From assembly GCF_003112695.1 (NCBI RefSeq), contig NZ_BFBP01000011.1, forward strand, positions 201,401-265,400: a stretch of DNA of 64,000 nucleotides, written 5' to 3'. Below are positions 17,800 through 25,580 of the stretch, piece by piece. Source of the DNA: Azospira sp. I13. Its GTDB lineage: Bacteria > Pseudomonadota > Gammaproteobacteria > Burkholderiales > Rhodocyclaceae. How positions within the stretch are numbered: the stretch's first letter is position 1; every line of letters begins with the position of its first letter. The position numbers and the translations under genes are program-made. The notes below the pieces were generated by a model that was not told the origin of the DNA, searched no databases, and saw only the letters and a program-made list of their open reading frames with translations.

Positions 17800-17830
17800 A
17801 GTCGCACATTTATTAGGTAATTTTGCGACT
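17800..17830. promoter_or_regulatory. Inverted repeat in the acs/yqhA divergent promoter region
   Basis: AGTCGCA at 17800-17806 and TGCGACT at 17824-17830 form perfect 7-bp arms around a 17-nt AT-rich spacer. It lies 79-109 bp upstream of acs and about 200 bp from the divergent yqhA-like gene. Spacing and symmetry fit a dimeric regulator site; the regulator is unknown. Confidence 0.4.
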
Positions 17831-18024
17831 CGCCGTTTTTCCGCGGCCCCGGGAAGTTGATCGCCCGGAAAGCCCCGTGAATGGCCGCGATTAAACCCCT
17901 CCTTTCTTACAAACCCCTTACACACCTTCGCTGCGCCGCAACATAAAAGAGCACAAAAATCAGCCACCTAGACATGCTAAAATCCGCGCTCCCAACGGTT
18001 CCAACAACCTTGCAACGCACAAAG

Positions 18025-18549
18025 ATGAATTCCAAATTTCAAAACAATATGGAACGCCTGATCTTCTCCAGCCGCTGGCTGCAGGCGCCGCTCTATCTCG
18101 GCCTGATCGTTGCCCAGGGCATCTACGTGGTGCAGTTCATGATGGAACTGTCCCACCTGGTGGCCGATATCGCTCACCTGGACGAAGCCAAGACCATGCT
18201 CATCGTCCTTGGCCTGATCGACGTGGTGATGATCGCCAACCTGCTCATCATGGTCATCATCGGCGGCTACGAGACCTTCGTCTCCCGCCTCGACATCGAA
18301 GGCCACCCGGACCAGCCGGAATGGCTTTCCCACGTCAATGCCGGGGTGCTCAAGGTCAAGCTGGCCACGGCCCTGATCGGCATTTCCTCCATCCATCTGC
18401 TGAAGAGCTTCATCAATGCCGCCCAGCTGGAGGACCGGGTCCTCACCTGGCAGGTCGGCATCCACATCGTCTTCGTTTTCTCCGCGTTCATGATGGCCAT
18501 CACCGATAAAGTCATGAACCAGACCCTCCACCTCCAATCCAAGCACTGA
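18025..18549 (+). CDS. yqhA: YqhA/UPF0114-family inner-membrane protein
   Basis: 174 aa from ATG at 18025 (MNSKFQNNMERLIF). The longer reading adds a non-conserved leader that overlaps the probable promoter (TAAAAT at 17988-17993). It has three to four hydrophobic helices and the family's conserved segments MERLIFSSRWLQAPLYLGL and LIDVVMIANLLIMVIIGGYE. Function is not established. The next gene, fumarase, starts 10 nt after its stop, so they are probably one operon. Confidence 0.88.
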   Translation: MNSKFQNNMERLIFSSRWLQAPLYLGLIVAQGIYVVQFMMELSHLVADIAHLDEAKTMLIVLGLIDVVMIANLLIMVIIGGYETFVSRLDIEGHPDQPEWLSHVNAGVLKVKLATALIGISSIHLLKSFINAAQLEDRVLTWQVGIHIVFVFSAFMMAITDKVMNQTLHLQSKH

Positions 18550-18559
18550 GGAACCCAGC

Positions 18560-20104
18560 ATGAGCGCCATCCGCCAGGAAGACTTGATTCAGTCCATCGC
18601 CGACGCATTCCAGTACATCAGCTACTACCACCCCCTGGACTACATCAAGGCCCTGGGCGAAGCCTACGAGCGTGAGGAATCCCCCGCCGCCAAGGACGCC
18701 ATTGCCCAGATTCTGACCAACTCCCGCATGGCCGCCGAAGGCCACCGCCCCATTTGCCAGGACACCGGCATCGGCATGGTCTTCCTCAAGGTCGGCATGA
18801 ACGTCCGCTGGGACGACGCCACCATGAGCCTGCAGGAAATGGTCAATGAAGGCGTACGCCGTGCCTACGCCAACCCGGACAATCCCCTACGCGCCTCCGT
18901 GCTGGCCGACCCGGCCGGTGCCCGCAAGAACACCAAGGACAACACCCCGGCCGTGGTGCACTTCGAGATCGTCCCCGGCGACCACGTGGAAGTGATCTGC
19001 GCCGCCAAGGGCGGCGGCTCCGAAGCCAAGTCCAAGTTCGCCATGCTCAATCCCTCTGACGACCTGGTGGACTGGGTCCTCAAGAAGATCCCCGAGATGG
19101 GCGCCGGCTGGTGTCCTCCCGGCATCATCGGCATCGGCATCGGCGGCACGCCCGAGAAGGCCATGCTGCTGGCCAAGGAATCCATCATGGCCCCGGTGGA
19201 TATCCATGAGCTGAAGGCCAAGGCCAACGAGTTTGCCAAGACTGGCGCCAAGCTGACCCGGGCCGAAGAACTGCGCCTGGAACTGTACGAGAAGGTGAAC
19301 GCCCTGGGCGTCGGCGCCCAAGGCCTGGGCGGCCTCACCACTGTGCTGGACGTGAAGGTGCTGGACTACCCCTGCCACGCCGCCAACCTGCCCGTGGCCC
19401 TGGTGCCCAACTGCGCCGCCACCCGTCACTGCCACTTCCACCTGGATGGTTCCGGCCCCGCCAAGATCGAGCCGCCCAAGCTGGAAGACTGGCCCGCCGT
19501 GACCTGGACCCCGGACCTGAAGGCCGCCACCCAGGTCAATCTGGATACCCTGACCAAGGAAGAAGTCGCCTCCTGGAAGCCGGGCCAGAAGCTGCTGCTC
19601 AACGGCAAGATGCTGACCGGCCGCGATGCCGCCCACAAGCGCATTGCCGACATGCTGGAAAAGGGCGAAAAGCTGCCGGTGGACTTCACCAACCGCGTCA
19701 TCTACTACGTGGGCCCCGTGGATCCGGTGCGTGACGAAGTGGTCGGCCCTGCCGGCCCCACCACCGCCACCCGCATGGACAAGTTCACCCGCATGATGCT
19801 GGAGAAGACCGGTCTCATCTCCATGATCGGCAAGTCCGAGCGCGGCCCTGTCGCCATCGAAGCCATCAAGGACAACAAGTCCGCTTACCTGATGGCCGTG
19901 GGTGGAGCTGCCTACCTAGTGGCCAAGGCCATCAAGAGCGCCAAGGTGGTGGGCTTTGCCGACCTGGGTATGGAAGCCATCTACGAGTTCGACGTGCAGA
20001 ACATGCCCGTCACCGTGGCGGTGGATTCCTCCGGCACCAGCGTGCACAACACCGGCCCGAAGGAATGGCAGATCAAGATCGGCAAGATTCCGGTCAAGGC
20101 CTAA
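18560..20104 (+). CDS. Class I fumarate hydratase (4Fe-4S, FumA-type)
   Basis: 514 aa, the fused alpha+beta class I fumarase. The alpha part has ICQDTGIGMVFLKVGM (Cys for the Fe-S cluster near residue 70), AKGGGSEAKSKFAML and CPPGIIGIGIGGTPEKA. The beta part has GKMLTGRDAAHKRI, YYVGPVDPVRDEVVGPAGPT, and near the end GMEAIYEFDVQNMPVTVAVD. It converts fumarate to malate in the TCA cycle and is oxygen-sensitive through its cluster. It follows the yqhA-like gene closely. Confidence 0.94.
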   Translation: MSAIRQEDLIQSIADAFQYISYYHPLDYIKALGEAYEREESPAAKDAIAQILTNSRMAAEGHRPICQDTGIGMVFLKVGMNVRWDDATMSLQEMVNEGVRRAYANPDNPLRASVLADPAGARKNTKDNTPAVVHFEIVPGDHVEVICAAKGGGSEAKSKFAMLNPSDDLVDWVLKKIPEMGAGWCPPGIIGIGIGGTPEKAMLLAKESIMAPVDIHELKAKANEFAKTGAKLTRAEELRLELYEKVNALGVGAQGLGGLTTVLDVKVLDYPCHAANLPVALVPNCAATRHCHFHLDGSGPAKIEPPKLEDWPAVTWTPDLKAATQVNLDTLTKEEVASWKPGQKLLLNGKMLTGRDAAHKRIADMLEKGEKLPVDFTNRVIYYVGPVDPVRDEVVGPAGPTTATRMDKFTRMMLEKTGLISMIGKSERGPVAIEAIKDNKSAYLMAVGGAAYLVAKAIKSAKVVGFADLGMEAIYEFDVQNMPVTVAVDSSGTSVHNTGPKEWQIKIGKIPVKA

Positions 20105-20131
20105 GCACCTCGCGTTAGACCACCGATCGCC

Positions 20132-20899
20132 ATGTGGCGCCGCATCCGCGTCCTCGCCCTGCTGCTCATCCTGGCGTCGGTGGCTTTCTCGGCCTGGCAT
20201 GGCAAAGCCAATGCCACGGCCTGGAAAGGCACCTTGCAGGTGGCTGTCTTCCCCCTCGCGGCGGATGACAGCCCTGCCACCCGCCGTTATATCCAGCGGC
20301 TGAACGACAGCAGTTTCACCCCCATCGCCGATCATCTCAACGCCGAGGCAGCCCGCCACGGCGTCGGCGTACCTCGCCCCATTTCTGTCACCCTGGGCCA
20401 GGAAATCGGCCGTCTGCCACCGTCCCGCCCCCAGCAGGCCTCCCTGCCCGCCGCCATGCTGTGGAGCCTGCAACTGCGTTACTGGGCCTGGCAAAACACC
20501 CCGGAAATGCGTCCCCAGCCCCAGGTGCGCCTCTATCTGCTCTACCACGACCCGGCCCTGCGCTCGCTCCTGCCCCATTCCAGCGGTCTGGAGAAGGGCA
20601 TGCTGGGCGTCGTCCATCTCTTCGCCGATACCCGCCAGACCACCCAGAACCACGTGGTGGCAGCCCATGAGCTGCTCCACACCCTGGGCGCCAGCGACAA
20701 GTACGACCCCGCCACCGGCCTGCCCCGCCATCCGGACGGCTACGCCGACCCGTATCTGGAACCCCTGTTGCCCCAGACTGCGGCAGAGCTGATGGGGGGC
20801 CGCATTCCCGTCAGTGCCAGCCGGGCCGAGATTCCCGATGACCTCGAGCAGACCCTGGTGGGCCTCACCACTGCCCGGGAAATCGGCTGGCGGCGCTGA
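20132..20899 (+). CDS. Secreted or membrane-anchored HExxH metalloprotease-like protein of unknown function
   Basis: 255 aa. An N-terminal hydrophobic segment (VLALLLILASVAFSAW, about 7-22) looks like a signal peptide or anchor. The only clear motif is AHELLHTLGASDKYD: H179-E180-x-x-H183, with a downstream acidic/Tyr segment as in zincin-type proteins. Before it lies a mixed alpha/beta region without a motif I recognise. It follows fumarase by 27 nt on the same strand, which may be coincidental. Peptidase activity is inference; the protein family is not identified. Confidence 0.7.
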   Translation: MWRRIRVLALLLILASVAFSAWHGKANATAWKGTLQVAVFPLAADDSPATRRYIQRLNDSSFTPIADHLNAEAARHGVGVPRPISVTLGQEIGRLPPSRPQQASLPAAMLWSLQLRYWAWQNTPEMRPQPQVRLYLLYHDPALRSLLPHSSGLEKGMLGVVHLFADTRQTTQNHVVAAHELLHTLGASDKYDPATGLPRHPDGYADPYLEPLLPQTAAELMGGRIPVSASRAEIPDDLEQTLVGLTTAREIGWRR

Positions 20900-20962
20900 T
20901 CCGCCACCCCTATTCGCGGCTGTAGCAACCCCCTTCCTTCAACACTTCTCATCGTCTCGTCC

Positions 20963-21307
20963 ATGACCATCGAACGCTTTGGCACCACGCCCCGTTACTC
21001 CGACGTGGTGGTTCATGACAACACCGTTTACCTGGTGGAAGTCGCCGCTACCCTGGAGGCCGATGCGGCCACCCAGACCCGGGAAATCCTCGCCAGCATC
21101 GAGCAGTTGCTGGCCCGCGCCGGCAGCGGCAAGGACCGCCTGCTGCAGGTCACCATCTACCTGGCCGACATGGCGGATTACGACGCCATGAACGAGGTCT
21201 GGGATGCCTGGCTGCCTCCCGGCTGCGCCCCTTCCCGGGCCTGTATCCAGGCCCGTCTGGCCAAGCCGGGCTACAAGGTGGAACTGGTGGTGACGGCGGC
21301 CCGGTAA
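20963..21307 (+). CDS. RidA/YjgF-family protein
   Basis: 114 aa, the full length of the family. It has the trimer-fold segments VVVHDNTVYLVEVAA, a central helix TREILASIEQLLARAG, VTIYLADMADYDAMNEVWDAW, and the active-site strand with the conserved arginine (APSRACIQARLAKPGYKVEL). Archetypal RidA hydrolyses reactive enamine/imine intermediates from PLP enzymes. murI starts 9 nt downstream, so the two may be co-transcribed. Confidence 0.9.
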   Translation: MTIERFGTTPRYSDVVVHDNTVYLVEVAATLEADAATQTREILASIEQLLARAGSGKDRLLQVTIYLADMADYDAMNEVWDAWLPPGCAPSRACIQARLAKPGYKVELVVTAAR

Positions 21308-21316
21308 AATAGCGTC

Positions 21317-22102
21317 ATGATCGGCGTTTTCGACAGCGGTATCGGCGGCCTCTCGGTGCTCGCCGCCATTGCCCGCACCCTCCCCGGCGCAGACCTCACC
21401 TACCTGGCGGATACTGCCCACGTGCCCTACGGCCCCCGCAGCGATGCCTTCATCCAGGGCCGGGTACTGGCCATCGGCCATCACCTGGCCGCCCAGGGCT
21501 GCGGCCTTATCGTCGTTGCCTGCAACACGGCCACCGCCGCCGCTGTGCAGGCCCTGCGGGCCGAGCTGCCCCAGATTCCCGTGGTGGGGGTGGAACCCGG
21601 CGTCAAACCGGCCGCCCAGAGCAGCCGCACCCGGCGCATCGCCGTGCTGGCCACCGAATCCACCGCCCGCTCCGAACGCCTTGCCCGCCTCATCCGTACC
21701 CATGCCGAAGGCGTCCAGGTACTGGTGGAGCCCTGCCCTGGCTGGGCCACCCGGGTGGAAACCCGGGATTTCGACAGCCCCGCCTTCCGCCAGGAAATGG
21801 CGGAAAAGGTGGAACGCCTGCTGGCCGCCGGAGCCGACCGTTTGGTGCTTGGCTGCACCCATTACAGTTTTCTCTCCCACCTGCTGACACCGCTGCTGCA
21901 AGGCCGCGCCGAACTGGTGGATGTGGCCGCCCCAGTGGCCCGCCAGGCCCAGCGCCTGGCCGGCCGGGCCGCCGGTGGCCAGGGCCGGCTGCTGCTCCAG
22001 GCCACGGCCCGGCCCGAGCAGTTGCGCCATAGCCTGCCCGCCCTGGGCCTGGGCTGGCTGGCAGAACGGACTCGAGAATCCGCCTGCCTGGCCGCCGTCT
22101 GA
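21317..22102 (+). CDS. murI: Glutamate racemase
   Basis: 261 aa. It has the two catalytic cysteines in VVACNTATAAA (about 70-80) and VLGCTHYSFL (about 177-186), plus the N-terminal substrate motif FDSGIGGLSV (5-14) and YLADTAHVPYG. It interconverts L- and D-glutamate to supply peptidoglycan synthesis in the cytoplasm. The length is normal and no residues are missing. Co-oriented with the RidA-family gene. Confidence 0.96.
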   Translation: MIGVFDSGIGGLSVLAAIARTLPGADLTYLADTAHVPYGPRSDAFIQGRVLAIGHHLAAQGCGLIVVACNTATAAAVQALRAELPQIPVVGVEPGVKPAAQSSRTRRIAVLATESTARSERLARLIRTHAEGVQVLVEPCPGWATRVETRDFDSPAFRQEMAEKVERLLAAGADRLVLGCTHYSFLSHLLTPLLQGRAELVDVAAPVARQAQRLAGRAAGGQGRLLLQATARPEQLRHSLPALGLGWLAERTRESACLAAV

Positions 22103-22151
22103 CCCCCTGTCACGGCAGCGTCACATCCCCTGATTAAGCTGGCGGCCAACC

Positions 22152-22994
22152 ATGCCGCAAGTACGTTCCCTCTTCATCTCCGATGTCCATCTGGGCACCC
22201 GGGCCTGCCAGGCGGATCAGCTCCTCGATCTGCTGCGGGAGTATCCCTCCGAGTATCTCTACATGGTCGGCGACATCGTGGACTTCTGGTCCATGAGCCG
22301 CGGCGTGTTCTGGACCTCCACCCAGAACACGGTGGTGCAGAAGATCCTGCGCCGGGCCCGCCACGGCGACAAGGTGGTGCTGATTCCCGGCAACCATGAC
22401 GAAGCCCTGCGGGAACATGACGGCACCGACTTCGGCGGCATCCAGGTGCGCAACGAGCACGTGCACACCGCCGCCGACGGCCGGCGCTACCTGCTCATCC
22501 ACGGCGACGAATTCGATCAGGTGACCCGCTACCACCGCTGGGTGGCCATCCTCGGCGACATGGCCTACAACGGCCTGGTGCGCATCAATACCAGCCTCTC
22601 CTGGGTACGCCGCCGCCTGGGCATGCGCGGCTACTGGTCCCTTGCTGGCTATGCCAAGCGCAAGGTAAAAACCGCCATCAACTTCATTTTCGATTTTGAG
22701 GATTCGGTGATCCGCGCCGTGCGCGAACGGGGCCTGGACGGCGTCATCTGCGGCCACATCCACTGGGCCGCCCTGCGGGAGCGGGACGGCATCGCCTACA
22801 TCAACTGCGGCGACTGGGTGGATTCCTGCACAGCCATCATCGAACACCTGGACGGCCGCATGGAACTGATCGAATGGGGCGCCGCACGCAAGACCCAACC
22901 CCGGCAACCTCAGCTCGACCATCTGGAAGGCGAGGTCGGCGATTTTCCGCCTCCCGTACTGCCCATGCCAGCATCGAAAACCCAGCGGGATTAA
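22152..22994 (+). CDS. LpxH-like metallophosphoesterase (UDP-2,3-diacylglucosamine diphosphatase family)
   Basis: 280 aa. Calcineurin-type metal motifs in order: FISDVHLGT (D-x-H), MVGDIVDFW (GD), GNHDE (GNHD), HGDEFD and GHIHWAA (GHxH). The length and the TRYHRWVAILGDMAYNGLV/MRGYWSLAGYAKRKVK region fit the LpxH2-like branch rather than classical 240-aa LpxH. Expected role: hydrolysis of the pyrophosphate bond of UDP-diacylglucosamine in lipid A synthesis, or a related phosphoester. Confidence 0.85.
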   Translation: MPQVRSLFISDVHLGTRACQADQLLDLLREYPSEYLYMVGDIVDFWSMSRGVFWTSTQNTVVQKILRRARHGDKVVLIPGNHDEALREHDGTDFGGIQVRNEHVHTAADGRRYLLIHGDEFDQVTRYHRWVAILGDMAYNGLVRINTSLSWVRRRLGMRGYWSLAGYAKRKVKTAINFIFDFEDSVIRAVRERGLDGVICGHIHWAALRERDGIAYINCGDWVDSCTAIIEHLDGRMELIEWGAARKTQPRQPQLDHLEGEVGDFPPPVLPMPASKTQRD

Positions 22995-23068
22995 GTCTGC
23001 CAGGCTTTAGCCCGCCCGCCGGGCGCCCGAGTACAATGCGCGGCTCCGGAAAACACTCACACGCCGCC

Positions 23069-23560
23069 ATGTCCCCCGCATCGCCTAGCCCTGCCTCCCG
23101 CCCCCGCTGGGTACTCGATACCAATGTGGTCCTCGACCTCTACATGTTCGAGGAGCCCAGCCTGCAGCCCCTGGCCCGGGTGCTGGCCGAGGGCCGGGCC
23201 GTGGCCCTGGCCAACAGCGCCACCCTGGACGAACTGGCCCGGGTGCTGGCCTATCCCCAGTTCAAGGTGGATGAGGCGCGCCAGGCGGTTATCCACGCCC
23301 GTTACGCCGCCCTGGTGGAACGTCAGGCCGATGGCCTGGAAGCACCGCCCCTGCCCCAGTGCCGGGACCGGGACGACCAGAAGTTCATCGAACTGGCCGT
23401 GACCGCTCAGGCCGATTGGCTGCTTTCCAAGGACAAGCTGGTGCTGAAGATGGCCAGGCGCCGGGGCAGCCTGGGCGACCTGCGCATCCTGGCGCCCTTG
23501 TCGGCCCTGGCCCTGCTAGAAGCGGAGCCTACCAAAGTGCAGCCCGGGACAGCGCCATAA
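23069..23560 (+). CDS. PIN-domain protein (putative toxin-antitoxin ribonuclease)
   Basis: 163 aa from ATG at 23069; longer frames reach into the preceding gene. PIN active-site acidics are present: VLDTNVVLDLY (first Asp about residue 18), a central Glu in LDELARVLAYPQF, and CRDRDDQKFIELAVTAQADWLLSKDKLVL. This is the 'PIN family putative toxin component' type (COG1569). No antitoxin ORF sits beside it, so it may be a solitary housekeeping nuclease or an orphan toxin. Confidence 0.85.
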   Translation: MSPASPSPASRPRWVLDTNVVLDLYMFEEPSLQPLARVLAEGRAVALANSATLDELARVLAYPQFKVDEARQAVIHARYAALVERQADGLEAPPLPQCRDRDDQKFIELAVTAQADWLLSKDKLVLKMARRRGSLGDLRILAPLSALALLEAEPTKVQPGTAP

Positions 23561-23644
23561 GCACCACCGCCTGCCGGGCCATCACACCTGGCCGATGGCC
23601 AAAAAAGGGCTAACATGAAGATATCGTTCTGAGAGGAGGTTCTT

Positions 23645-23881
23645 ATGGTCAATGCCGTTTCCGGTAACGCATCCAGCCAGAGCAGCAACGTTCAGTCTTC
23701 CCAGAAGGCCCCCGACGTCCGTCAGGCCGAAGAGGAGAAGCGCCGCCAGCGGGCTCAGGAAAAACAGGCCCCCACCCAGGAGGCCAGCAAGGTTTCCCTC
23801 GGCCAGCAGGGTGCTTCCGCCAGCGTCGCGCCCAGCCAGTCGCCGGGCCAGATGTACGCCGCCGTGGCCAAGATCAAGTAA
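23645..23881 (+). CDS. Small disordered protein of unknown function
   Basis: 78 aa, preceded by a very strong ribosome site (GAGAGGAGG, 6 nt from the ATG) and followed by a good hairpin terminator, so it is likely a real monocistronic gene. Composition is Ser/Gln/Ala-rich, with a charged central stretch (AEEEKRRQRAQEKQ) and no hydrophobic core, signal peptide or cysteines. No family recognised. Confidence 0.65.
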   Translation: MVNAVSGNASSQSSNVQSSQKAPDVRQAEEEKRRQRAQEKQAPTQEASKVSLGQQGASASVAPSQSPGQMYAAVAKIK

Positions 23882-23906
23882 GCTGCCGCCCTGTTCTGTC
23901 TGCCAT

Positions 23907-23930
23907 GCTGCCGCCCTTCGGGGCGGCAGC
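23907..23930 (+). terminator. Hairpin terminator after the small disordered protein
   Basis: GCTGCCGCCC, loop TTCG, GGGCGGCAGC: a 10-bp perfect stem 25 nt after the stop codon. The tail is ATCATTTCC, so the U-run is weak. Confidence 0.6.
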
Positions 23931-23942
23931 ATCATTTCCGCC

Positions 23943-24344
23943 ATGTCAAAAAAACCGCGCACCCCACTTGTTACCCCCTGCCCCTGCGACTCCGGCCTGG
24001 ACTACCGCCAGTGCTGTGCCCCATTTCATGACGGCCAGCCTGCGCCGACACCGCAGGCCCTGATGCGCTCCCGTTACAGTGCTTACACCCTGGGACTGAC
24101 CCCCTACCTGATGGACACCTGGGCGCCGGAAACCTGTCCGCCGGACCTGGACGCCCACACAGCGCCGCAACCCAAATGGCTGGGCCTGGAAGTCAAGGAA
24201 GAGACCCAGACCGGCGATACTGGCACGGTCCGTTTCATCGCCCGCGGCAAGATTGGCGGGCGAGCCTTTCGGCTGGAAGAATTGAGCCGCTTCGTGCGGC
24301 GTGAGGGCCGCTGGCTATATGTCGATGGGGATATTTCGGAGTAA
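23943..24344 (+). CDS. YchJ-family protein with SEC-C metal-binding motif
   Basis: 133 aa. The N-terminal zinc motif is CPCDSGLDYRQCC (Cys-x-Cys...CC), followed by the YchJ core: LMRSRYSAYTLGLTPYLMDTW (about 40-60) and FIARGKIGGRAFRLEELSRF. The family (UPF0225) has an NTF2-like fold; the function is unknown. It starts 12 nt after the hairpin. Confidence 0.9.
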   Translation: MSKKPRTPLVTPCPCDSGLDYRQCCAPFHDGQPAPTPQALMRSRYSAYTLGLTPYLMDTWAPETCPPDLDAHTAPQPKWLGLEVKEETQTGDTGTVRFIARGKIGGRAFRLEELSRFVRREGRWLYVDGDISE

Positions 24345-24473
24345 TGGGGCAGCCAAGAAGCCCCGAGAGCATCCGGGAACCACTTAATCCGTGACTTTAC
24401 TTACATAAGTCATAGAACATTTCGGCTACACTGGCCTCTGGTTGTTAATTGCCAGATTCGCCACCCGCCCTCC

Positions 24474-24671
24474 ATGACGCCCTATCGCACCAACGCTGCC
24501 ATGCCTCACCCGACCTGCGCTGATTGTGAGCACGCACTGGGCGTTCCCCAGGAGCCAGACGTCGTCGCCTGCTCAGCCCATCTGGAGTATTTTCCGGCAG
24601 ACAAGCTGGCCACCTGCTCCGCTTTTGCCTACCACCCCCAACATCACTGCCGCTCCGCTCGGCAGGACTAA
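24474..24671 (+). CDS. Small cysteine-containing protein of unknown function
   Basis: 65 aa with CADCEHA, VVACSAHL and ATCSAF, a C-x2-C...C...C pattern typical of small zinc-binding proteins. A second Met ten codons in (MPHPTCADCEHA) may be the real start. Upstream, TGACTT at 24392-24397 and AAGTCA at 24407-24412 form a dyad in an AT-rich stretch that could be a promoter operator. No family recognised, and no clear ribosome site. Confidence 0.45.
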   Translation: MTPYRTNAAMPHPTCADCEHALGVPQEPDVVACSAHLEYFPADKLATCSAFAYHPQHHCRSARQD

Positions 24672-24782
24672 GAGCGCCATCCGCTCCTGGGGCTTCAGGC
24701 ACCAGGCATTACCTTCCAAGCTGTACCCGGCACTGCCCGCATCCACTGCGGACAGCAGGGTCAGGTCATTTTTCTAGACCAC

Positions 24783-25400
24783 TCAGTCCTTGCGCCGCAG
24801 AGCCACGTGCCCCTGCACCATGGCGGGCACCCGTGTCCGCAACTCCTCCCCGGGGGCAGAGGCCAGCCAGTTGTTGAACAGCCCGGCAGTGAAGGACACC
24901 GTGTCGTAGGCCAGGGCTTCCGCATCCAGGCCAGCCCGCAGATAGCCCCGCTCCGCCGCCCGGGTATAGACGTCCTTGAGCTTGGCAAGAAAGCCCAGGC
25001 AGGGCTTGTTCACCTCCAGCAGGACCGGCGCGAACTCATCCACGTATTCGCAACGCAGGGACATGATCTCGAAGGTCTGCTGCACCGTGGGGCTGCTTTC
25101 GATAATCTCGAAAAAGGTCAGCAAGGAACGCTCGATGGCGTCCAGCGGATTGGGAATATCTTCCGCCAGGAGATAGACATCTACCTGATCCAGCACCTTG
25201 AGGGACTCTTCCCGCATGGCGTAGAACAACTCCGCCTTGTTGGCAAAATGCCAATACACCGCACCCCGGGTAACGCCGGCAACCCGGGCCACCTTCTCCA
25301 GGGAGGTGCGACTGACACCGCACTCGTGAAACACGGTACGGGCAGCGTTGATGATTTCCTGGCGGGTCTGCTCTGCTTCCGCCTTGGTTTTTCTGACCAT
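24783..25400 (-). CDS. TetR-family repressor of the RND pump (AcrR/TtgR-like)
   Basis: 205 aa from ATG at 25400 (MVRKTKAEAEQTR). This matches the AcrR/TtgR start, and an upstream extension is not conserved-looking. HTH: EIINAARTVFHECGVSRTSLE, then VARVAGVTRGAVYWHFANKAELF, with the near-invariant YWHF. The C-terminal domain begins with the AcrR-like segment about 60-110. It is divergent from the RND operon and the operator lies between them. It probably represses the pump until a lipophilic ligand binds. Confidence 0.92.
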   Translation of the reverse strand: MVRKTKAEAEQTRQEIINAARTVFHECGVSRTSLEKVARVAGVTRGAVYWHFANKAELFYAMREESLKVLDQVDVYLLAEDIPNPLDAIERSLLTFFEIIESSPTVQQTFEIMSLRCEYVDEFAPVLLEVNKPCLGFLAKLKDVYTRAAERGYLRAGLDAEALAYDTVSFTAGLFNNWLASAPGEELRTRVPAMVQGHVALRRKD

Positions 25401-25519
25401 GGATACCTCATTGAGCCATTGCCGGCAGCGTTGTAGCGCCGGCTGGCGCGAACCTAATCGGCGCACTGGGAACAAACACTTTTCCCCCTCACCGATACAT
25501 TCCGTTACATGTAGGTGTA

Positions 25520-25547
25520 TTTACATACAAACTTGATTGTATATAAT
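25520..25547 (+). promoter_or_regulatory. RND pump promoter with embedded AcrR-type operator
   Basis: TTTACA (25520-25525), 16-nt spacer, TATAAT (25542-25547). Across it lies a 24-bp dyad: TACATACAA (25522-25530), six bases, TTGTATATA (25537-25545), with 8 of 9 arm positions matching. The arms resemble the E. coli AcrR site (TACATACA...TGTATGTA). A repressor bound here would block polymerase directly. Start of the adaptor gene is 34 nt downstream of the -10. Confidence 0.8.
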
Positions 25548-25580
25548 CTCGACAATAATTCAAAGTCCGGAGTTGTTTCC

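Noticed and set aside
20132-20899. Assignment to a named peptidase family
   Set aside because: Only HExxH and a nearby acidic segment are visible, which is insufficient to name a family or catalytic mechanism.
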